From positions 31,365,427 through 31,429,426 of the forward strand of contig CM055094.1 of NCBI GenBank assembly GCA_029204225.1: DNA of 64,000 nucleotides, written 5' to 3'. The notes under the pieces are model-generated. The model searched no databases and was not told the origin of the DNA. It worked only from the letters and a program-made list of their open reading frames with translations. The stretch comes from Diphasiastrum complanatum (lineage: Eukaryota; Streptophyta; Lycopodiopsida; Lycopodiales; Lycopodiaceae). Below, piece after piece: positions 58,428 to 64,000 of the stretch (within the stretch, counting starts at the first letter, position 1; the number at the start of each line of letters is the position of its first letter). The translations under genes and the position numbers were made by a program.

Positions 58428-60095
58428 GACTATCCTCGGATTTTCTCACCAAGAAGATCCATGAGAGATAGATCCGAGCCTAAGAGGCTCTCATATGTTG
58501 ACAAAGGCAAACAAGTGGATCTTGATTCCACTAATTATGTTTTTTATGTCTCTCATGAAGAGCCAAAGAATGTACAAGAGGCACTCAATACCAAGGAGTG
58601 GTATGATGCATTGATCACCAACAATACTTGGGAGCTTGTGGATCCTCCATCCAACAAGCATGTGATTGGTTGCAAGTGGGTATTTCGGATCAAGTTCAAT
58701 CATGATGGCACCATGAACAAGCATAAAGCAAGATTATGTGCCAAAGGATTTGCTCAAATCCATGGTCTTGATTATGAGGAGACCTTTGCACCCGTTGCAA
58801 AGATGGTGACAATAAGAATTCTTATTTCTCTTGCTTGTTTTTTCAAGTGGAAGGTGTTTCAATTAGATGTATCCAATGCTTTTCTAAATGGTTATCTTGA
58901 GGAGGAGATCTATATGGAACAACCTCAAGGATTCATCAAGGATGAGTCCAAAGTGTGCTTGCTCTTCAAAAGTCTTTATGGACTCAAGCAAGCACCAAGA
59001 TCATGGTATTCAAGACTTAACTCTTTTCTTATCTCACTAGGATTTACTCTTAGTGACTATGATCCTTCCATGTATCTAAAGTTTGTTGATAGCAATATTG
59101 TCGTTCTTCTAATTTATGTTGATGACATTATTCTTTGTGGAAGTTGTATCAAGCTAGTTGATGAAACCAAGCTAGCACTTGGATGTAGTTTAAAATGCAA
59201 GATCTAGGAGAGATGCATGACATCCTAGGCCTAGAAATTGATTTTTATGAAAATCATGTCTTTATATGCCAATCTAGATATGCTCACTCTATGTTGAAAA
59301 AATTCCATATGGAAAATTCTAAGAGCATAGATACTCCAATGGAGCAAATTGTAAAACATCCTAATAAAGGTGATGAAAGATCCTTTGAGGACATCACACT
59401 TTTTAGGAGTCTTGTAGACTCCTTGATTTGGCTTACCATTACTAGGCCCGATCTAAGTTTTTGTGTGCACAAATTGAGTCAATTTATGCAAGATCCTAAG
59501 ATCCATCATTGGAAGATGGCCAAGAGGATTCTAAGATATGTATCTTCATCTTGTGATTATGGTCTACTCTATAAAAGTGAAGATCTATCCATTATTGGCT
59601 TCGGATTCGGACTTTGCAAGTGACAAGATGGATCGAAAGTCTATTAGTGCATACACTATCTTTCTTGGAGGCAATCTAATATCTTGGCTTTCCAAAAAGC
59701 AAGATACTATATCTCTCTCTTCATGTGAGGCCGAGTACAAAGCACTCACTACAACTACCAAAGAAGTGCTTTGGATCAAGAGGTTATTAATGGAGCTAAA
59801 GTGCATCAAGGAGGATGATCTACCAATGATCAAGTGTGATAACATCTCGGCCCAAGCTCTTGCCAATAATCCCATATTTCATGCAAGAAGCAAGCACATA
59901 GAAGTGGCACACCATTTTGTGAGAGAAAAGCTTATTGGAGGAGAAATCTATTTGGAGCATGTCAACTCGTCCTCTTGTATTGCCGATCTACTCACCAAGC
60001 CTTTGAGCAAAAGTGCTTTCACCAAGCATAGATCTAATCTTGGAGTTATATCAAGATCAATGCTCAAATCTTCATAGATAATTTTTTAGGAGGAG
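58428..60095 (+). pseudogene. Copia element 7, reverse transcriptase, RNase H and polypurine tract
   Basis: RT spans 58590-59200 with KWVFRIKFNHDGT, CAKGFAQIHGLDYEE, FQLDVSNAFLNGYLEEEIYM, SLYGLKQAPRSWY and IYVDDIIL (YVDD 59115-59126). Frame changes occur near 59200 and 59600. RNase H then shows SAYTIFLGGNLISWLS, SSCEAEYKALT, RSKHIEVAHHFVREK and ADLLTKPL, ending at the stop 60075-60077. The polypurine tract AGGAGGAG (60088-60095) adjoins the right LTR. Confidence 0.9.
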
Positions 60096-60830
60096 TGTGA
60101 AGAATTGAAAAAGATTATCTATGTTAGATATAGGGGTCTTATGTTTTTACATCAAGCATCTAGGTGTAGGATGTTGATAGGAATAAATTTGGCATAGATG
60201 GCAAATTATGCATTTCCACTTGTAATGCCACTATTGAGCCAAAATAGAGTAAGAGGCTAAACACATGCCAATTAGAGTGTAGACAAGTGTAAAGCTTTTG
60301 TTTGATGAATTCCAAGAGGTCCAATAGGATTTAGAGGTGGAACCTTGTGAGGTCCAATAGGAAATTGAGGTGTGCTTGAATATAGTCCAATAGAATTAAG
60401 TGGTGCATGGATCAATGGTCCAATAGAATCAAGCGGTGACAAAGTATGGTCCAATCATAGTTAAGCATAGTGGTAGCTCGTGGATCTACTAGTATCATTG
60501 TACTCCTCATTTTGAAGCTAATTGATTTGGTGATTTCATGGATTTTGTGAGTTATTGGATTTCTAATTTTCTCTCTCTACCCGAGAGCTCATGATGCTTT
60601 TTCTCTCTCTACCCGAGGAGAGCAGCTTGTTTTTACTTAGATTATTTTCTGAATACTTCCCACACGTGTGAGTGAGAGTTGGAAGTGATTGAATGCATGT
60701 AGTAGTGTGTTTTTGCCATAGGATCTAAGAGTGATCTTGAATCTCAATCTAGTCTTGATCTTGGTGCATCTACACACCTTAGGAGATCATAAGTACATGT
60801 AGTGGACAATCCACACGTGTGAAATTCAAT
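60096..60830 (+). repeat. Copia element 7, right LTR
   Basis: Same start (TGTGAAGAATTG) and end (GAAATTCA) as the left LTR, with CCAAT boxes at 60321, 60354, 60387, 60420 and 60451. AGGGA follows at 60831-60835 and also precedes the left LTR (54628-54632), the expected 5-bp target-site duplication, allowing two end bases (AT) that differ from the left copy. Confidence 0.95.
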
Positions 60831-60835
60831 AGGGA

Positions 60836-61860
60836 AGTGGTGCACCCAAGGATCTGTTGTGCTTAAAAACGATGACGCATCGATTGTATCATAATCTCCC
60901 ATTGGAACTGTAGGAGACACATCGACACAACATAGAATATATACACTCAACATATACACCTGCCAAGACAATGCATAAAAAGTAAGTTACTTGAAATACA
61001 CTTTAAGTTGATGCAATGTAAAAGAACAAATTTTTTTATATTGTTGTGTGCCTGAATCTACGTAGTTGTCGTTGTTGTGGTGCCAAACTTATCAATTCCA
61101 CGCAAGATAGTGTCTTAGCACTCTCATTCCACATTTTCTAACAAATCTCATCAGTTGTGGAATGTGGTCAACTCCAACAATGCAAAAAACCACTCTTGTG
61201 TCATCTAGATGAGCTGATGTGAACTGAAGAGATGCGTCGAACAGTGCATCCTCAACTTTATTCCACAATGGAACACTGCCAGAAAATCCCGATGGCACTA
61301 TATTTGTAGGAAAATCCAGCAAAACCATGTCGGCACTAACACCGACACTCTTACCTCGTCTGATCCGTGTACCCTTGCAAACTTCTTGCAGGTGAGAAAG
61401 CAAGCTTTGCATCTCCTTAGCAATAGTTTTTTTGGATGCACATCTGGAAACGTTCGTAAAGTCTCCGCACAAAACAAAGCAATTCGACCTTGTTGCTAGA
61501 CTTCAACAAAGCGAACGATGGACGGATGTATTCTAGAGAGTCTCGCACTCGCTTAGCGGATGGCATGATACTTGTAACTACAGAGTGCAATGGTGATTTT
61601 GCTGCCTCTTTGCCCTTGCGACCCAACTTCAAAAGACATTGCCTAGGTACTTGTTTTTTAATTTGAATGTCAGTTTCTCTCAATCTAGTCTCTAGTGTAG
61701 CCCCTATCTTCAATTCAATATGAGGAACCTCGCTATCTATAACATGACTAGATAAAGCACCATTAACATGCAAGTCAAAGCTTTCTTTCTCATCATCATG
61801 GTATATACCAGCAGAAAAGTCTATCCACCAAGGATTATTAGCCAACTCCCAAGGGGACAT
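60836..61860 (-). pseudogene. Beta-class amino-methyltransferase-like gene, N-terminal and target-motif part (right of copia insertion)
   Basis: Starts MSPWELANNPWWIDFSAGIY at 61860. The frame runs to about 61500, then shifts to CFVLCGDFTNVSR..., and carries SADMVLLDFPTNIVPSG (about 61331-61281), in which DFPT takes the place of the catalytic motif IV (D/S/N-P-P-Y/W). RVVFCIVGVDHIPQLMRFV and GMRVLRHYLAWN follow. After an intron (exact borders unresolved; acceptor candidates at 60960 and 60908) an exon with MGDYDTIDASSFLSTTD and PWVHHFP reaches the copia target site. Motif IV ahead of motif I is the beta-class order. Two lesions are visible besides the insertion: the frameshift near 61500 and the stop at 54592. 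Whether Asp-Phe-Pro-Thr is active is unknown. Confidence 0.55.
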
Positions 61861-61879
61861 TAGAGATTTCTCCTAGGGC

Positions 61880-63050
61880 TAAAAGTCTCCTGAAGCAGTA
61901 TGGCAAATACTCTGAGCCTTCTCTAAGCTTGGTGGACATGACTTCTTATATTATTGTCAAGTTATTGTGGGGTTTTGCCTTTACAGTTGGTTTTAAGGAC
62001 CAAGGGACCAAAATTTAACTTTTGGTCCATGTACTCAAGTTTGGAGGGGCCCAACTCATAATGGGGGGTCCATGGGGGGCCCAACTCAGAATGGTATTTG
62101 TCGCTATACATGCAACTCTCCGTATTGGACCTTTGAGTCTACAATTTAAAATAAGAAGGCATTTTATCTAGTTTTTTTGCCTTCACCAAGCTAAAAATGT
62201 ATTGACATTCGACAGCCAAAACAAATGCCATGTTAGCAAATGGGTTTAGACATAATCGTTTGAAATTGAATGCCACTTGGAGTGGCATCTCAAGGTGAGA
62301 ATCGACAATGGCATTGTCAAATTCGGTGGTTACGGTTTATGCTTTTGCAAAGGGAGAAATGTCACAATTGGGGAGACATTTATACTAGCTTGTTATTGGC
62401 GACAATGCAATGACGGCGGTCACAAGGTGAAGGATGTCAATGGTAAGGTCAGCTGGATAAGCCAAAGTGGAAAAATGGTAATTCAAGAAAGCAAATCTAG
62501 TAAATTGGCTACGTTCATGAAGGGGTAATGATGCAAAGAGGGCATGCAACAAGGTATTCATGAAGGTGAGTAGCAAGTGGACTACTAGAGTTTGCAGAGT
62601 TGAGCTTGCACAGTGAAATTTTAGACAAGTTTGGAGGTGACAAGCTGTTATCACTTCATAGCAGAAGTGTGGTGGAGCTCATGCTTGGGATACTTTTGAG
62701 TATGTGTAAAGCATGAATGCGTAGTGATTTGTAACTTGAGATTTGTCCAAATGATGGAGATCATATCTTGTGCTTGTGATCTACTTCAGTTATCAGTTCA
62801 TCATAGTGTAAAATGAGATTGCATGGTCTAGTATTGGAATGGAGAGGTCTTTTGGATGAAGATCTCACATGTGAACTAGATGGTATACATCAGTGCACAC
62901 CATTGGTGAGGGACTTGAAGATGATATTGGAGTAAGTATTTGATGGGTATTCTCAGGTGGAAACATTTTGGTGATTGTTTCAAGATTCCATTAGGGCATG
63001 GATGGGGAGAATACAGGTAGAAGCACGTGTGGATAGGTGGATTTCCGACA
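61880..63050 (+). repeat. Probable 5' LTR of copia element 8 (left end unresolved)
   Basis: No gene. It ends TTTCCGACA at 63050, followed immediately by a perfect primer-binding site. The left TG end could not be placed because its partner LTR is outside the window; the start is between the methyltransferase-like gene and about 62100. A short open frame at 62277-62528 lies within and is not recognisable. Confidence 0.55.
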
Positions 63051-63062
63051 TGGTATCAGAGC
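63051..63062 (+). other. Primer-binding site of element 8
   Basis: TGGTATCAGAGC, perfect match to the plant copia Met-tRNA site, directly after the LTR CA. Confidence 0.9.
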
Positions 63063-63257
63063 ATTGATTCTTCTTCAAGGCCTAATACTATTTTGATATC
63101 AGAGCAAAAAGCTCTAATACTTGATATTTTTCGCAATATCAAATTGATATCATACTCTTCAGTTCCTTTCATCCTTTCAGTATAAGAGAATTGATTTCCT
63201 GTTGTTGGCATTATTAAATCTTAGTGTCATCGATACAATCGACAAACTAAGTTCCAC

Positions 63258-64000
63258 ATGGATTCTCAAAGTAAAGTTGGTCTTATCATAGACAAGCTGA
63301 ATGGATCCAATTATCATTTGTGGAAATTTAAGATGAAGACCTTGCTAATCGCCAACGAGTTATGGGATGTTGTTACAGGTATCGAAGTGAAACCTGAAGA
63401 CAATACAAAAGACTCAACATTGAAATCGAAGAATGGTAAAGCTTTCACGCTTATTATCCTCAATATATCAGATACTCAAGGCCACATAGCTGAAGCTAAA
63501 ACTTCGAAAGAAGTTTGGGACATCCTGAGCTCACTATATGATGTGAGAGACGTAACTACTAAGTTACATCTTCGAAGGAAATTCTTCACACTCAAGATGT
63601 CGAATGGTGATTCTCTTCAGAATCATATTAACTAGTTTAAGAATCTCTTGCAACAAATGGCCATTGTTGGATCAGTCATAGACGATCAAGATGCAATTAT
63701 GACATTTGCTTTCAAGTATGCCCTCTACATATGAGAACTAGGTGATGATCATTATGACACGCTCAAATTTAACTCTTATCAGAGTTATCACTATGTTGCT
63801 GCAAGAAGATAATTGAAGAAGTCAAGACACTTTGTCTACCTCTTCATCTCATGCTCTATATGTCAACAAGGGCTCGAAATGACAGAAGCAGAAAAGATCC
63901 AAGCAGGCTACATTGAATCAGAAACAGACTCAAAGTCAAAAACAATCATCAAATCCACATTCGTTGAAGCAGAAGATGTTTTGCAAGAATTGCAAAACAA
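63258..64000 (+). pseudogene. Copia element 8, gag (cut by window end)
   Basis: Gag starts MDSQSKVGLIIDKLNGSNYH, LWKFKMKTLLIANELWDVV, TSKEVWDILSSLYDVRDVTT, LHLRRKFFTLKMSNGDSLQN, with a stop at 63633. After it the same family continues (FKNLLQQMAIVGS), then frames break around 63700 before the zinc-knuckle region at the window edge (FCKNCK-like). It is the same gag family as elements 2 and 3. Confidence 0.85.

Noticed and set aside
62277-62528. 83-codon open frame upstream of element 8
   Set aside because: It lies inside the probable LTR and has no recognisable motif.

Overview
The window is nuclear DNA of a land plant with a large, repeat-filled genome. Plant origin rests on Ty1/copia gag-pol relics whose primer-binding sites match plant initiator Met-tRNA (TGGTATCAGAGC type), two ABA/WDS (ASR) stress-protein loci, a plant-type LINE-like reverse transcriptase and a CACTA-type DUF4216 fragment. 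The base composition is AT-rich. The species cannot be fixed from the sequence. An amino-methyltransferase-like gene of the beta-class motif order would fit a seed-free plant with motile sperm, but this is only a hint.

Layout. 1-3471: an internally deleted copia element and a second LTR. 3578-4406: a probable LINE tail. 6943-9227: duplicated segment A with an ASR gene broken by a nonsense codon. 11035-18300: a three-level nest in which a copia relic holds a fragment of Ty3/gypsy reverse transcriptase, which in turn holds a copia element with both LTRs. About 18300-23450: another copia relic carrying an inverted piece of a different copia. 23445-27850: a dispersed repeat, a Helitron-like end, a GA microsatellite, a CACTA remnant and an LTR. 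28011-30540: duplicated segment B with the intact ASR gene. 30541-44290: mostly non-coding DNA with small tandem repeats, a G-rich LTR remnant, degenerate TTTAGGC repeats and a large CT-microsatellite compound repeat. 44300-51180: a LINE-like reverse transcriptase gene split by a minus-strand copia; about 2.46 kb of this was then tandemly duplicated next to a poly-C tract. 51946-52260: a small host gene. 53900-61860: a methyltransferase-like gene (minus strand) split by a nearly full-length copia element (54633-60830) with almost identical LTRs. 61880-64000: the start of another copia element, cut by the window end.

Only two loci look like functional host genes: the ASR gene at 28203-29115 and the small unknown gene at 51946-52260. 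Every retroelement seen carries frameshifts, stops, deletions or a lost catalytic residue, so none looks autonomous. The host-relevant story is a duplicated stress gene with one copy decayed, and a DNA/RNA amino-methyltransferase-like gene destroyed by a recent copia insertion.
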